NCBI RefSeq assembly: GCF_024227435.1
Contig: NZ_CP100445.1
Coordinates: 1,547,369-1,611,368, forward strand
Direction of reading: 5' to 3'
DNA: 64,000 nt
Source: Natrinema caseinilyticum
Lineage (GTDB): Archaea; Halobacteriota; Halobacteria; Halobacteriales; Natrialbaceae
Made by a program: the position numbers and the translations under genes. The notes under the pieces are model-generated. The model was not told where the DNA came from. It saw only the letters and a program-made list of their open reading frames with translations, and ran no database searches. Positions 18,002 through 27,809 of this stretch are shown one piece after another (position 1 is the stretch's first letter; each line of letters starts with the position of its first letter).

Positions 18002-18733
18002 ATGAGCTTACACGAGGCCTCGTTCCGGGTGAAACACGACTGCCCGTATCGCGAGATTTCGGAACGCCATCCGGCTCTCACGATACGAGAGTGGTACCTG
18101 AACGATTGCCAGGTCCTCGAAATCGTTTCCCCGGAAGCGCCGACGGACGACCTGCTCGAGGAAATCGGCGAACTGGGAACGATCCTTCACGAGTCGATCG
18201 ACGAGTCCGGGCTTCACGTCGTGACGCAGTCCTGTCTCTGCTCGCTCGAAGATTCGCTCATCGAGCGGTTCGAGGAGTACAACTGCCTGTACCAACCGCC
18301 GACGATCCACCGCCAGGGCTGGGAGCATTACACGGTGATCGCGTTCGACGAAACGGACGCTCGAGCGTTGCTTCGAGAGCTGGAGGGTGATCGAGACATC
18401 GACGTGCTGTCGAAAACCGCGATCACAGACCAGGAGATCCCACACAGTATGTTAGCCCCGGTCGACCGACTGTTCGACGAGATCACCGAGCGACAGCTGG
18501 CGGCGCTGCGGCTGGCACTCGAGAGCGGGTATTACGAGCAGCCGCGGAAAACGACGCTCCGCGAACTGGCCGACGTGACGTCGGTTGCTCGCTCCACGTA
18601 CGAAGAACATCTTCGAAAAGCGGAGAACAAACTTCTCACGAACGCGGGCGAATTCTTGCGGTTGGTCACCGCGACGTCGTCGAACCCCTTGCGGGTCGAC
18701 CAGGCCGGCACGGCCGAGCAGTGGGCCGACTGA
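18002..18733 (+). CDS. HTH_10 (Bat-type) transcriptional regulator
   Basis: 243 residues from the ATG of MSLHEASFRVKHDCPY. Sensor region of about 150 residues followed by HTH_10: ITERQLAALRLALESGYYEQPRKTTLRELADVTSVARSTYEEHLRKAENKLL. The second helix of the HTH carries SVARSTYEEH. It is divergent from the MFS gene with about 300 bases between, and could regulate it. Contains several Cys near residues 75-100 (SCLCSLED, YNCLYQ) that may sense redox state or metal. Confidence 0.9.
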   Translation: MSLHEASFRVKHDCPYREISERHPALTIREWYLNDCQVLEIVSPEAPTDDLLEEIGELGTILHESIDESGLHVVTQSCLCSLEDSLIERFEEYNCLYQPPTIHRQGWEHYTVIAFDETDARALLRELEGDRDIDVLSKTAITDQEIPHSMLAPVDRLFDEITERQLAALRLALESGYYEQPRKTTLRELADVTSVARSTYEEHLRKAENKLLTNAGEFLRLVTATSSNPLRVDQAGTAEQWAD

Positions 18734-19046
18734 GCGGTGGCGTCCACCGGTTCACTGTTCGCTCGGTGACCGATCGCCACGGCGTGACCGAGCGGTTCGT
18801 TCCGACACTCGACCGACGATTTGGTATATCGACATGCAGTTTGTACAGGGAGCGATCCGACCAGAGTCGGATCGAGACGCGATCGTGAGGGTCGTGTCGA
18901 GGAACGATAGGGCGAATCGGCGAGATGCGGGCACCGTGAGTCGAACCGGTGCGAACACCGGGTCGCTGGGACGCGAGTCGGATACGCTTCGAGACGCCGC
19001 GGCGTCCGTCACGCCGTTTTTACGTACCCGCCGGCTACCCCGTTGT

Positions 19047-19955
19047 ATGGTGCGAAACGTCGCCGGATTGCTTCCGGAACTCGAGGCGGAGGACTTCTAT
19101 CTCCTCTCGGGGGTCGAACAGGGAATGCGCTTTTCGGAGTGGGTCCAGCGGGAAAAGCTCCCGAAGTTCGCCTCGCTCTCCGAAGAGGAGGTCGACTACC
19201 GACTCGAGCGCTGTCTCAAGCGCGGGCTCGTCGAGAAGAAGACGATCCAGTACGAAGGGTACACGCTCCAGTTCGAAGGCTACGACGCGCTGGCGCTCCG
19301 CGCGCTCGTCGAGCGGGATACGATCTCGGAATTCGGCTCGCCACTCGGCGTCGGCAAGGAGAGCGACGTCTACGAGGTTCGCTCGTACAAGCCGCTCGCG
19401 CTGAAGTACCACCGGGAGGGGTACACGAACTTTCGGGAAGTCCACAAGGAACGGGATTACACCGCCGACAAGGAGCACGTCTCGTGGATGTACACCGCCA
19501 GGAAGGCCGCCGAACGCGAATTCGGCATTCTCGAGGAACTGTACCCGGACGTCGCGGTCCCACAGCCGATCGGCCAGAACCGCCACGCGATCGTCATGGA
19601 GAAGATGAACGGGGTGGAACTCTCGCGGACGCGACTCGAGGACGAACAGGTACTCGGCGTCCTCGATCTGTTACTATCGGAAATCTCGCGCGCGTACGCG
19701 AGGGGGTACGTCCACGCCGATATGAGCGAGTACAACGTCTTCGTCGACGCGGAGGGGGTGACGATATTCGACTGGCCCCAGGCCGTCCCGACCGACCACG
19801 AAAACGCCGACGAGTTCCTCCGGCGAGACCTGCGAAACGTCGTGGGCTACTTCCGCCGGAAGTACCCCCAGCACGTTCCCGAGGACCTCGAGAGCGGCGA
19901 TCTGGTGGGATCGATCGGCGACGGCTCGTTCGAGACGGTTTCCGAGTTCGTCTGA
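19047..19955 (+). CDS. rio2: RIO-type kinase Rio2
   Basis: 302 residues from the ATG of MVRNVAGLLPELEAEDFYLL. N-terminal winged helix (about 1-85) precedes the RIO kinase domain: glycine loop GVGKESDVYEV, ALKYHREG (catalytic Lys), VMEKMNGVELS hinge, HADMSEYNVFV (catalytic Asp) and FDWPQAV (metal-binding Asp). Rio2 acts as an ATPase in late small-subunit maturation in archaea and eukaryotes. Complete and of normal length. Confidence 0.96.
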   Translation: MVRNVAGLLPELEAEDFYLLSGVEQGMRFSEWVQREKLPKFASLSEEEVDYRLERCLKRGLVEKKTIQYEGYTLQFEGYDALALRALVERDTISEFGSPLGVGKESDVYEVRSYKPLALKYHREGYTNFREVHKERDYTADKEHVSWMYTARKAAEREFGILEELYPDVAVPQPIGQNRHAIVMEKMNGVELSRTRLEDEQVLGVLDLLLSEISRAYARGYVHADMSEYNVFVDAEGVTIFDWPQAVPTDHENADEFLRRDLRNVVGYFRRKYPQHVPEDLESGDLVGSIGDGSFETVSEFV

Positions 19956-20393
19956 GGACGACCGACGCGTTTGGCCGGAGTGGTCGTCTTTCTGGGCGAC
20001 GTGGCGCTGTCCTCGAAGTCGATCGATCGAATAGCGCCGAGACGCCGGCTACCGCCCTCCGTGAGACGATCACGAGACGGCGTTCGAGCGATTCCGTCGG
20101 CTCGTCACCGAGGTGCGGTCGCGAATCGGTCCGCGAGGTCTTCTCGAAGTCAGTCGCTCAGTCGGTGATACGCGAGTCGCGTCGTCCGGGCGGGTCAATA
20201 AATCGTATTATGATATATCAAACCCAGGTGGCGCGACCGAGACTCACTCGAGCGGAGACTGCTCGGAGGGGACCGGGTTCTCGACGTGTGGGCCGGACGG
20301 GCCCTGGCGATAGCCCCGCTTCCGTGGACCGGGTCGGAAGCGATGGCGGAATCGGTCGATCAGATTGAACTACTGGACCGATCTACCTTCAGT
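19956..20393. other. gap between rio2 and IS copy 2, no gene
   Basis: About 440 bases with no supported gene. A short AT-rich patch (CAATAAATCGTATTATGATATATC) lies near 20195-20220 in otherwise GC-rich sequence; it could be a promoter whose gene was displaced by the IS insertion just downstream. Confidence 0.5.
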
Positions 20394-20617
20394 CAGCGAG
20401 AGAGTCCCCGTCGTGTACGGCGTTGACGAGACGTGTTGCGTCTCGTACGCACACCGGAACGCTATGCGTTCTGGGGACGGGCGTGAATCGCGTGAATTCG
20501 GTTAGTGTACCGCCACGTTACTACTGGCCCTGAGTCTACAACGAAACGGGCCGAGTTTTACGTTCACTGTGGATGGCTGACAGACAAGACCGGAGCGAGT
20601 GTATGCTGCAGTGGCTG

Positions 20618-21537
20618 ATGAAGCGTCCCAACACGTTTGCCGTACGCCCGGTTTCCGATACCGGAGAGCAACCGCTACGGGACCTGTTGGACGCTTCCCC
20701 CGCTCTCTGGAACGAAGTCAACTATCAGCGCCTCATGCGGTACAACGACGAGGACGGATTCGAGGGAGACGTATGGGACGCCGATACAGGCCAACTCGAA
20801 GGCAAATACAAAGACGTTCTCGGTGCGTCTACCGCCCAACAGGTGATACGGAAGAACAGCGAAGCGTGGCGCAGGTTCTTCCGCCCGAAAGACCAGTATC
20901 ACGACGAGTCGAACACGTCGGTCACGGAACACCCCGAACCGCCGGGCTTCCGTGGAAACGAGGACGATGGGCGACAACTCAAGACTGTCATTCGTAACAC
21001 GTCGTACACCGTCGAATGGGGCGACCGCTCCCGGCTTGAGATACTGGTCGGGAGCGAGTTGAAAGACCGATACGACCACACCGGGCGTCTCCGGCTTGAA
21101 ATCGCTGGCAACCCGAACTGGCCCGACTACGACAAACAGGGTCGGTTATATTTGTGGTACGACGAGACAGATTGCACGTTCAGGGCTTCGCAACCCGTGA
21201 CTGTTTCCGACGATACACGGGACACTCCGCTGGCCGGCGAAAAGGCCGCTCTGGACAGTGGTACGAACGATCTCGTCGCCTGTACCACCACGACCGGCGA
21301 GCAATATCTGTACGAAGGTCGGGACCTGTTCGCCCGCTTCCGCGAGACGACGCGAGAAATCGCCCGACTCCAGTCGAAACTTGAAGACGGTCGCTACAGT
21401 TGTGAGCGTATCCGGCGGTTGTACCGCAAGCGAACCCATCGCCGCGACCACGCTCTCACGAACGTCCCAAAGAACAGCGCACAGACCCGAGTACCGCCCA
21501 CCGTGACGGGAATGTTGCTTCCGGGGAAACGGCATAG
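20618..21537 (+). pseudogene. tnpB: tnpB with deleted catalytic C-terminus
   Basis: Starts [18 protein letters not shown] and aligns with the intact copy through [14 protein letters not shown]. The sequence then jumps to the last about 20 codons of the gene, in a shifted frame, so RuvC-II, the zinc ribbon and RuvC-III are absent. The RuvC-I motif is also altered ([11 protein letters not shown] against [11 protein letters not shown]). The deletion junction falls in CCACGC/TCACGC, a 5-base microhomology (CACGC) between the two parent positions. The frame stays open to about 21700 by chance. No nuclease activity is expected. Confidence 0.88.
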
Positions 21538-21568
21538 CCGAGACTCCCACGGAGGAAACCCCGTCGTC

Positions 21569-21610
21569 GACGGCGCTTTGCGCCGTCTGCTCGGGAGACG
21601 ACGTCTCCCG
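21569..21610 (+). ncRNA. two right-end stem-loops of IS copy 2
   Basis: Perfect stem GACGGCGC-TTT-GCGCCGTC (21569-21587) followed by CGGGAGACG-A-CGTCTCCCG (21592-21610), 23 bases before the right end. These sit where IS605-type elements have their recognition hairpin and where TnpB guide RNAs have their scaffold. Structure is seen; RNA function is inferred, and this copy has no active TnpB of its own. Confidence 0.5.
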
Positions 21611-21692
21611 GTGTTCACGTCGGGGAGGATGTCATACTCACAGATCCTGGTCAATGATCAAATTAATCAGACTCGCACGCGTAGCGTGAAAC

Positions 21693-22223
21693 ATGGGTGT
21701 TAATGACACGCATAACCTCGACGGTGTCGGCGTGTGGGGCGGTGGCCTCACTGGCGGGCTCGTCGCCGGTATCGCGATGGGACTGGTCCTCCACTTCGGC
21801 GGGAACCAGATCGAGTTACTCGGCGGGCTCGCGGCGGAGCCGGGAACGGCGGTCGGCGTCGGCTGGGTCATTCACCTGATGGTGAGCATCGTGTTCGGGC
21901 TCCTGTTCGCCGCCATCGCCTCGAGGGAGGCGGTCCAGGAGAGCGTGGAAAACTTCAGTGACTACCTGATCCTTGGGCTCGTCTTCGGGGCGGTCATCGG
22001 GCTCTTCGCCGGTGGCGTCCTGTTCCCGCTCGCGATGGCGCGAGCCGACGTCGCAACGTTGCCGCTGCCGTTTCTGCCGATCCCAGGGCTGGCGGCGGAA
22101 CTGTTCGGCGCGCTCCTGTTCGGTATCGGCCACCTCGTCTACGGGCTGGTACTCGGTGCCGTGTTCGCGACGGTCAACGGGATTACGCCGAGTGGAGTGC
22201 GCGAACACGTCCCCGTACGATAA
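21693..22223 (+). CDS. haloarchaeal membrane protein (DUF6789-like)
   Basis: 176 residues with four or five membrane segments ([80 protein letters not shown]). The duplicated [16 protein letters not shown] / [13 protein letters not shown] pattern is typical of a haloarchaeal family of unknown function. IS copy 2 ends 60 bases upstream, so its promoter (CAAATTAATCAG) lies just past the element and appears intact. Confidence 0.7.
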   Translation: MGVNDTHNLDGVGVWGGGLTGGLVAGIAMGLVLHFGGNQIELLGGLAAEPGTAVGVGWVIHLMVSIVFGLLFAAIASREAVQESVENFSDYLILGLVFGAVIGLFAGGVLFPLAMARADVATLPLPFLPIPGLAAELFGALLFGIGHLVYGLVLGAVFATVNGITPSGVREHVPVR

Positions 22224-22335
22224 CGGGCGTTCCAGTGTGTCCCGTTCGGTAACGGGCGCCACAGTGCGACGACTGGTGTCGGACACAGCGGTCGACCGCA
22301 TCGGGCATCGCGAGTGCGATCGCGCTCTCGAAGTT

Positions 22336-22493
22336 CGAAGCTCTTATACTCGAGAGTTGGGAAGAACAGGTAGACTCGCCGGTTCGCGGGCATCGGCGGG
22401 CACCTGCACGGCACGTCGCCACAGGTCGGGATGTGATCCGCGGGGCGCCGGCCCCGGTCTGGATTGAACCAGGAAACGCCCGCGGTGAATACA
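22336..22493 (+). promoter_or_regulatory. promoter and structured 5' leader of the L15e gene
   Basis: A TATA-like box TTATAC at 22344-22349 is about 145 bases before the L15e ATG, leaving a leader of about 120 bases, long for a haloarchaeon. The leader contains a GC stem CGGGGC-GCCG-GCCCCG (22441-22456) 38 bases before the start. It could be an autoregulatory target of the ribosomal protein; this is untested inference. Confidence 0.45.
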
Positions 22494-23084
22494 ATGGCAC
22501 GAAGCTTCTATTCCCACATCAAAGACGCATGGAAGGACCCCGACGACGGCAAACTCGGGGAATTGCAGTGGCAGCGCAAGCAGGAGTGGCGCAAACAGGG
22601 CGCGATCGAACGGATCGATCGACCGACGCGACTCGACAAGGCACGCGAACTCGGCTACAAGGCGAAACAGGGTATCATCGTCGCCCGGGTATCGGTTCGC
22701 AAAGGGACTGCCCGAAAGCAGCGACACAAGGCCGGTCGACGCTCGAAGCGCCAGGGCGTCAACCGCATCGGACGACGCAAGAACATCCAGCGCATCGGTG
22801 AGGAGCGCGTCTCTCGAAAGTACCCCAACCTGCGGGTGCTCAACAGCTACTGGGTCGGTGAAGACGGCAGCCAGAAGTGGTTCGAAGTGATCCTCGTCGA
22901 TCCGGATCACCCCGCCATTCAGAACGACGACGATCTCAACTGGATCTGCAGCGACGACCATCAGAACCGCGCGTTCCGCGGACTCACCAATGCCGGGAAG
23001 GCCAACCGCGGCCTCAACAACCGCGGCAAAGGCGCCGAAAAGGTCCGTCCGTCCAACACCGGCGGTCGTGGCCGCGCCAAGTAA
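22494..23084 (+). CDS. rpl15e: 50S ribosomal protein L15e
   Basis: 196 residues from the ATG of MARSFYSHIKDAWKDPDDG. Basic and complete: GYKAKQGIIVARVSVRKGTARKQ, GRRSKRQGVNRIGRRKNIQR, VLNSYWVGEDGSQKWFEVILVD and the Gly/Arg/Asn-rich C-terminus RGLNNRGKGAEKVRP. A large-subunit protein specific to archaea and eukaryotes. Monocistronic here; a T-tract (TATTTTTC, about 23121) downstream could terminate transcription. Confidence 0.98.
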   Translation: MARSFYSHIKDAWKDPDDGKLGELQWQRKQEWRKQGAIERIDRPTRLDKARELGYKAKQGIIVARVSVRKGTARKQRHKAGRRSKRQGVNRIGRRKNIQRIGEERVSRKYPNLRVLNSYWVGEDGSQKWFEVILVDPDHPAIQNDDDLNWICSDDHQNRAFRGLTNAGKANRGLNNRGKGAEKVRPSNTGGRGRAK

Positions 23085-23270
23085 CGACGACAGCGGACAC
23101 GGCAGGCGGTTTCACGACGGTATTTTTCGGCTTCCCTCGAACCTCGAGCGGTCACCGGCGGGTACGACGGTTCAGGAGCCCACGCGACGATGGAGACGGC
23201 GTCGCCTCCTCGTTCCCGTTTGCGTGGGGCGAGAGGTGGACTTATTCCAGCAGCCGACGTATCGGCGAAT

Positions 23271-23705
23271 ATGACACGACACGTCTTAGTGGCGGTGGAC
23301 GATTCGGCGCAGTCGGCTGAGGCCCTCGAGTTCGCCTGCACGGAGTATCCTGACGCGACGATCACCGGGTTGCACGTCCTCGATCCGGGTGACTTCTACG
23401 CAGTCGGCGGCATCGAGGGGACGACGATGGCAAACTACGAGGAAGTACAGAGCCACTACGAGGAGCGAGCCGAGGAGATCCTCCAGGATGCGCGTGAACG
23501 AGCGGCCGAGCACGACGTCGAGATCGACACGGATCACGTCATCGGCGGCATCTCGCGGTCGATCGTCGAGTACGCCGACGATCGGGACGTCGATCACATC
23601 ATCATCGGCAGTCACGGACGAATGGGTGCGAGCCGAATTCTCCTGGGCAGCGTCGCCGAGACCGTCGCCCGTCGATCGCCGGTTCCGGTGACGATCGTCC
23701 GCTAA
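23271..23705 (+). CDS. universal stress protein (UspA family)
   Basis: 144 residues from the ATG of MTRHVLVAVDDSAQS. One Usp domain with the ATP-binding pattern GSHGRMGASRILLGSVAE near the C-terminus and VLVAVDDS at the N-terminus, so the ATP-binding subclass. Promoter-like ACTTATTCC about 30 bases upstream suggests a short leader. Role in stress response is only generally known for the family. Confidence 0.93.
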   Translation: MTRHVLVAVDDSAQSAEALEFACTEYPDATITGLHVLDPGDFYAVGGIEGTTMANYEEVQSHYEERAEEILQDARERAAEHDVEIDTDHVIGGISRSIVEYADDRDVDHIIIGSHGRMGASRILLGSVAETVARRSPVPVTIVR

Positions 23706-23844
23706 CCGGCTGTCGGACGGAGTCGAACGAGTGCAGCCGAATAGGGAGAACAGAAACGTTAGGAACCGGATCCGGGGGTGGGCCGAAATGCGATGTGACT
23801 GCATCGATTTCACGGCGGCCGATCGGAGCCGGAGCCAGGGGCGA

Positions 23845-24285
23845 TCAGGCTGAGACGGTCTGTCCCTCTCGCTCGGTCGAGCGCATGTCGAGATCCGCCC
23901 GCAGGGACTCGATGGCGTCCTCGGGATCGGTCTCCGAGTCGAAGACCCGGTCGAATCCCATCTTGCGGAAGAACGATCGCGTCTCCTCGAAGTCGTCCTG
24001 GCCGACGGCGAGGTTGCCTCCGATGTAGGTCGTGACGTCGAGGTCGGCCTCCGCGATCCGCTGGTGAAAGCCCTCACAGTCCTGTTTGGCGTGGCCGTAG
24101 AGTGACGAGACGAGTACAGCCTCGGCGTCGTTGGCTTCGGCGGCTTCGACGAACTCCGACTGAGAACTCTGGACTCCCAGGTTGACGACGTCGAATCCGG
24201 CTGCCGAAAGCGCCTGATCCAGGATCGTAATCCCGACGACGTGCGCATCAGAGCCGATCACACCGAGGATGACTGTCTTCGTCAT
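23845..24285 (-). CDS. mamA: methylaspartate (glutamate) mutase S subunit
   Basis: 146 residues from the ATG of MTKTVILGVIGSDAHVVGI. A B12-binding domain with the DxHxxG motif (SDAHVVG), VLVSSLYGHAKQDCEGF and YIGGNLAVG, as in the small subunit of coenzyme B12-dependent glutamate mutase. In haloarchaea this enzyme opens the methylaspartate cycle, which makes glyoxylate from acetyl-CoA via glutamate. The large subunit (mamB) and methylaspartate ammonia-lyase usually lie next to it but are not in this window. TTTATGG 30 bases upstream fits a leaderless promoter. Confidence 0.85.
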   Translation of the reverse strand: MTKTVILGVIGSDAHVVGITILDQALSAAGFDVVNLGVQSSQSEFVEAAEANDAEAVLVSSLYGHAKQDCEGFHQRIAEADLDVTTYIGGNLAVGQDDFEETRSFFRKMGFDRVFDSETDPEDAIESLRADLDMRSTEREGQTVSA

Positions 24286-24466
24286 GTGCGTACCACCACC
24301 GACGACCGGGACCACCATAAACCTAATGATTAATAATGTGCCAATCGTTCGCACGGTCTCCCGCTTGCGATCAGCCGGTGTGTCACCGCCGTCGGACCGC
24401 CGGTCAGATCGAGAGAAGGGACCGTTGCTCGAGCCGTCGGCTGACCGTCTCTCGAGTCGCGTCCCT

Positions 24467-25177
24467 TCAGACGGTCGTCAGCGCACCGACCGGTGCGTCG
24501 GTTCGCTCGCGCGCGCGGCCGATGCCGTCTTCGCCGGCCGCGATGAGTGCGAAGACGCCCGCCACGTCCGCATCGGCGGTGTGGACGATGTCTAAGAGGA
24601 GTTCCTGGGTTTCGCCCGACCGAATGAGGTCGTCGACCACGAGGACCGATTCGCCCGGATCGATTGCGGACGCGGGCAGATAGTACGTGAGTTCGATACC
24701 CGACTGGAGACGCTGGCGCGCCTCGATGAACTCCTCGACGGCGGTTTCCTTTCGCTTTTTCGCGTAGGCACACCGGACGCCGTAGTAGCTCGCGAGTGCC
24801 GCGGCGAGCGTGATCCCGTCCGTCGCGGCGGTCAGGACGACGTCCGGGCGCTCGAAATCGAAGCCGTTGGCCACGACCGACGCCGCGAGATCGAGAAACG
24901 GTTGATCGAAGACGGTCGCGGAGTTGTCGACGTATCCCTCGTGATCGACGCGGATTCGCGCATCGAGTTCCCCAGCCAACGCCTCCCGGCCGAGTTCGTC
25001 GACGACTTCTCGCGCGCGCTCGGTACCCGGAAGGACGTGTCCGTTGACGTACCGATTGAGATCGCCAGCCGGGAGCCCCGTGGTATCCGCGAGTTCGTCG
25101 TAGGTTCGGGTCTCCTTCAACATCCGCAACACGTCGACGGCCCGCAGCTGGAGGGCTGCTTTCTCGGCTCTGTTCAT
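24467..25177 (-). CDS. gfcR: GfcR-type transcriptional regulator (HTH plus PRTase domain)
   Basis: 236 residues from the ATG of MNRAEKAALQLRAVDVLRML. N-terminal HTH (RTYDELADTTGLPAGDLNRYVNG) fused to a type I phosphoribosyltransferase domain with PRPP loop VLVVDDLIRSGETQ and YYGVRCAYAKKRKE. GfcR of haloarchaea activates genes of glucose/fructose catabolism; such proteins were long annotated as PyrE-like. A true pyrE is separately present at 29285, which supports the regulator reading. Confidence 0.85.
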   Translation of the reverse strand: MNRAEKAALQLRAVDVLRMLKETRTYDELADTTGLPAGDLNRYVNGHVLPGTERAREVVDELGREALAGELDARIRVDHEGYVDNSATVFDQPFLDLAASVVANGFDFERPDVVLTAATDGITLAAALASYYGVRCAYAKKRKETAVEEFIEARQRLQSGIELTYYLPASAIDPGESVLVVDDLIRSGETQELLLDIVHTADADVAGVFALIAAGEDGIGRARERTDAPVGALTTV

Positions 25178-25407
25178 ACAGCTATGCACGATTCCACAAA
25201 TATGCCTATTTCGGTTGTCGATTCGGCGAAGGTAACGCAGATACGTGGTGTCCCCGTCGATGTCTGGCCGACCGACGACTGGCGGCGAACGCCGATAACC
25301 AATGGATCTTTCCGAGTGAGTTCGGATGGGAATTTTTAAATGTAGCTCGAGTAACTATTGCAACGTCGACATTTGCAGAGCGATTTGGAACGGCCTACTG
25401 ATCGGTC

Positions 25408-25845
25408 ATGACTGACAACAACCCCTACCGACGGCGTGAATTCCTCGGAACCGCTCTTGGGTCCGCTTTCGTCGCGACTGCCGGTTGTCTAGCGCAGTTC
25501 CGTGGCGGGACGGACACCCACAGGAAGAAGGTCCGAATTACCCTCATCAACACTCACTACGAGAACGAGACGACCACGTTCGAATTGACGGCCAAAGCAC
25601 GGGACGGCGCCGTCATCTACGAAGACGAGAGAGGCGTGAGAAAGGGTCACTCGTTCACCACCGATCCGCTCCCGAACGAGATTCGCACCATCACGTACAG
25701 AACCGACACCGGCGCGGAGGGAACCGTCTCTATCCCACCGAGATCGGACTGTCCACCGGAGCCGAGCGTCCCGCGCGAGATCGAACTCTACTATCGAGAG
25801 GAACGGGAGATGGCGTACAGAGAGGAACTGCCCAGTTGTGAATAA
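25408..25845 (+). CDS. Tat-exported putative lipoprotein
   Basis: 145 residues. N-terminal twin-arginine signal RRREFLGTALGSAFVATAGC with a lipobox ATAGC, so export by Tat and lipid anchoring at Cys. The mature part (IRITLINTHYENETTTFELTAKARDG..., TYRTDTGAEGTVSIPPR) is a small beta-sandwich-like domain ending in SCE. Function unknown. An AT-rich upstream stretch (AATTTTTAAATGTAGC, about 25330) is the probable promoter. Confidence 0.8.
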   Translation: MTDNNPYRRREFLGTALGSAFVATAGCLAQFRGGTDTHRKKVRITLINTHYENETTTFELTAKARDGAVIYEDERGVRKGHSFTTDPLPNEIRTITYRTDTGAEGTVSIPPRSDCPPEPSVPREIELYYREEREMAYREELPSCE

Positions 25846-25865
25846 CGGCCGAAAACGGGATCGGG

Positions 25866-27809
25866 CTAGTCCTGCAGGAAGTCCGGTTCCGTCCGCTGCT
25901 CGTCGCGCTCGGCCTCGAGGTGAGCGCTGAACTCGTCGATTTCGACGTCGTACTCCTGGTCCTCGAAGCGATCCCGAACCGAGATGGTGCCGGCCTCTTC
26001 CTCGTTGTCGCCGACGATGATCTGGTAGGGGACGCGGTCGTCGTGGGCCGCGCGGATCTTGCGCTCTAAGGTGCTATCGCGGTCGTCGACCTCGACGCGG
26101 AAGTCGTCGAACTCGCTTGCGACCCGGTGGGCGTAGCCGAGGTTGTCGTCGGAGATCGGCAGGACGCGGATCTGTTCGGGCGCGAGCCACAGCGGGAACC
26201 GACCTTCGTAATGCTCGATGAGCATCATGAAGAACCGCTCGTAGCTACCGTACAGCGCTCGATGGATCATAACCGGGCGATGCTCCTCGTTGTCCTCGCC
26301 CACGTAGGTCAGGTCGAACCGTTCGGGCATGTTGAAGTCGAGTTGAACCGTCGGGCCGTCCCAGTCCCGCCCGATGGCGTCCTCGAACGCGAAGTCGATC
26401 TTGGGTCCGTAGAACGCGCCGTCACCCTCTTCGACCTCGTAGTCCAGCTTTCGGGCCTCGAGGACGCTTTCGAGTTGCGATTCGGCCCGCTCCCAGATTT
26501 CGTCGCTCCCGACGCTCTTTTCGGGGCGCGTGGCCAGTGCCATCTCGTACTCGAGGTCGAACGTCTCGAGCACTTCGACGATCATATCCATGATCTCCTC
26601 GACCTCGCGTTCGATCTGGTCGGGCTTGACGAAGAGGTGGCCGTCGTCGATGGTGAACGCCCAGACGCGGGAGAGCCCGGAGAGTTCGCCGCGTTGCTCC
26701 TTTCGATACACCTTCCCGTTCTCGGCGTATCGGATGGGGAGGTCGCGGTAGCTCCAGGAATGATCCTGGAAGATGGCGGCGTGGCCGGGGCAGTTCATCG
26801 GCTTCAGACCGAACTCGTCGTCGCCGACGTCGAAGATGAACATGTCGTCGGCGTAGTTCTCGTAGTGGCCCGAGCGGTGCCAGAGGTCCGTCTTGAAGAC
26901 GTGGGGCGTCTCGACGTAGTCGTACCCGGCGTCCTCGTTCAGGTCGGCGACGAAGTCCTCGAGTTCCTTCAGGATCGTCTTGCCCGGCGGGTGGTACAGC
27001 GGCAATCCGGGGCCGGTGACGTCCTGAATGGAAAAGAGGTCCATCTCGTTTCCGATCCGACGGTGGTCGCGCTTTTCGGCCTCCCGTTTGCGCTCTATGA
27101 ACGCCTCCAGATCGCTCTCGTCTTCGAACGCCGTGCCGTAGATGCGCGTCTGCATCGGGTTCTCCTCGTCGCCCCGCCAGTAGGCGCCGGCGATCTCGAG
27201 CAGTTCGATCGCCCCGATCTCACCCGTCGAATCGACGTGAGGGCCGGCACAGAGGTCCTCCCACTCGCCCTGACTGTAGAACGTGACCGTGTCGGCCTCC
27301 TCGGCGAACTCCTCGAGCAACTCGAGTTTGTACGGTTCGTCGGCCAGGCGCTGCTCCGCCTCGTCGATCGAGACCTCCTCGCGCTCGATCTCGTAGTCCT
27401 CGGCGATGATGTCCTCCATTTCGCGCTCGAGGTCGGCGAGATCGTCCTCGTCGACGTCGAGGTTGTCGAAGTCGTAGTAAAAGCCCTCGTCCGTTGGCGG
27501 ACCGATGGCGAGGTCGACGTCGTCGTAGTGCCGGCAGACGGCCTGTGCGAGGCAGTGGGCCGCGGAGTGGCGCATGACCTCAAGGTACTCCGCCGAGCCG
27601 TCGGTGACGATCTCGAGTTCGGCGCCGTCGTAGACGGGTTGTTCTTTGGCGACGAGGTCGCCGTCGAGTTTGCCGGCGACCGTGTCGCTGCCGAGACCGG
27701 GGCCGATCTCGTACGCGCAGTCTTCGACCGTCGCGTCCGCGTCGACTGCGAGTTCCGAGCCGTCCGGCAGTACGACCGCTATCTGCTCCTGTGAATCTGG
27801 TTCTGACAT
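25866..27809 (-). CDS. thrS: threonine--tRNA ligase
   Basis: 647 residues from the ATG of [17 protein letters not shown]. Domain order: TGS ([24 protein letters not shown]), editing domain of bacterial type ([13 protein letters not shown] with HxxxH, and [17 protein letters not shown]), class II catalytic core ([49 protein letters not shown]) and anticodon-binding domain ([17 protein letters not shown]). It is of the bacterial architecture used by haloarchaea. Promoter TTTTTAATTC (minus strand) lies about 95 bases upstream. The tail gene end is only 20 bases from the convergent lipoprotein gene. Confidence 0.97.
   Translation of the reverse strand: MSEPDSQEQIAVVLPDGSELAVDADATVEDCAYEIGPGLGSDTVAGKLDGDLVAKEQPVYDGAELEIVTDGSAEYLEVMRHSAAHCLAQAVCRHYDDVDLAIGPPTDEGFYYDFDNLDVDEDDLADLEREMEDIIAEDYEIEREEVSIDEAEQRLADEPYKLELLEEFAEEADTVTFYSQGEWEDLCAGPHVDSTGEIGAIELLEIAGAYWRGDEENPMQTRIYGTAFEDESDLEAFIERKREAEKRDHRRIGNEMDLFSIQDVTGPGLPLYHPPGKTILKELEDFVADLNEDAGYDYVETPHVFKTDLWHRSGHYENYADDMFIFDVGDDEFGLKPMNCPGHAAIFQDHSWSYRDLPIRYAENGKVYRKEQRGELSGLSRVWAFTIDDGHLFVKPDQIEREVEEIMDMIVEVLETFDLEYEMALATRPEKSVGSDEIWERAESQLESVLEARKLDYEVEEGDGAFYGPKIDFAFEDAIGRDWDGPTVQLDFNMPERFDLTYVGEDNEEHRPVMIHRALYGSYERFFMMLIEHYEGRFPLWLAPEQIRVLPISDDNLGYAHRVASEFDDFRVEVDDRDSTLERKIRAAHDDRVPYQIIVGDNEEEAGTISVRDRFEDQEYDVEIDEFSAHLEAERDEQRTEPDFLQD

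Larger units (their letters stand above)
20394..21633 (+). mobile_element. IS1341-type element copy 2, internally deleted
   Basis: About 1.24 kb. Left end CAGCGAGAGAGTCCCC and right end GGAGGATGTC match copy 1. Most of the small divergent ORF near the left end is gone and about 500 bases of the tnpB 3' half are missing, but both ends and the right-end stem-loops remain, so it could still be mobilised in trans. Confidence 0.8.

Noticed and set aside
20190-20225. AT-rich patch as a possible replication origin or att site
   Set aside because: No ORB-like repeats, no orc1/cdc6 gene and no tRNA target nearby.
26127-27794. A 555-codon plus-strand open frame opposite thrS
   Set aside because: Antisense to a well-conserved synthetase; Val/Asp/Leu-rich composition reflects reversed codons, no recognisable domain.
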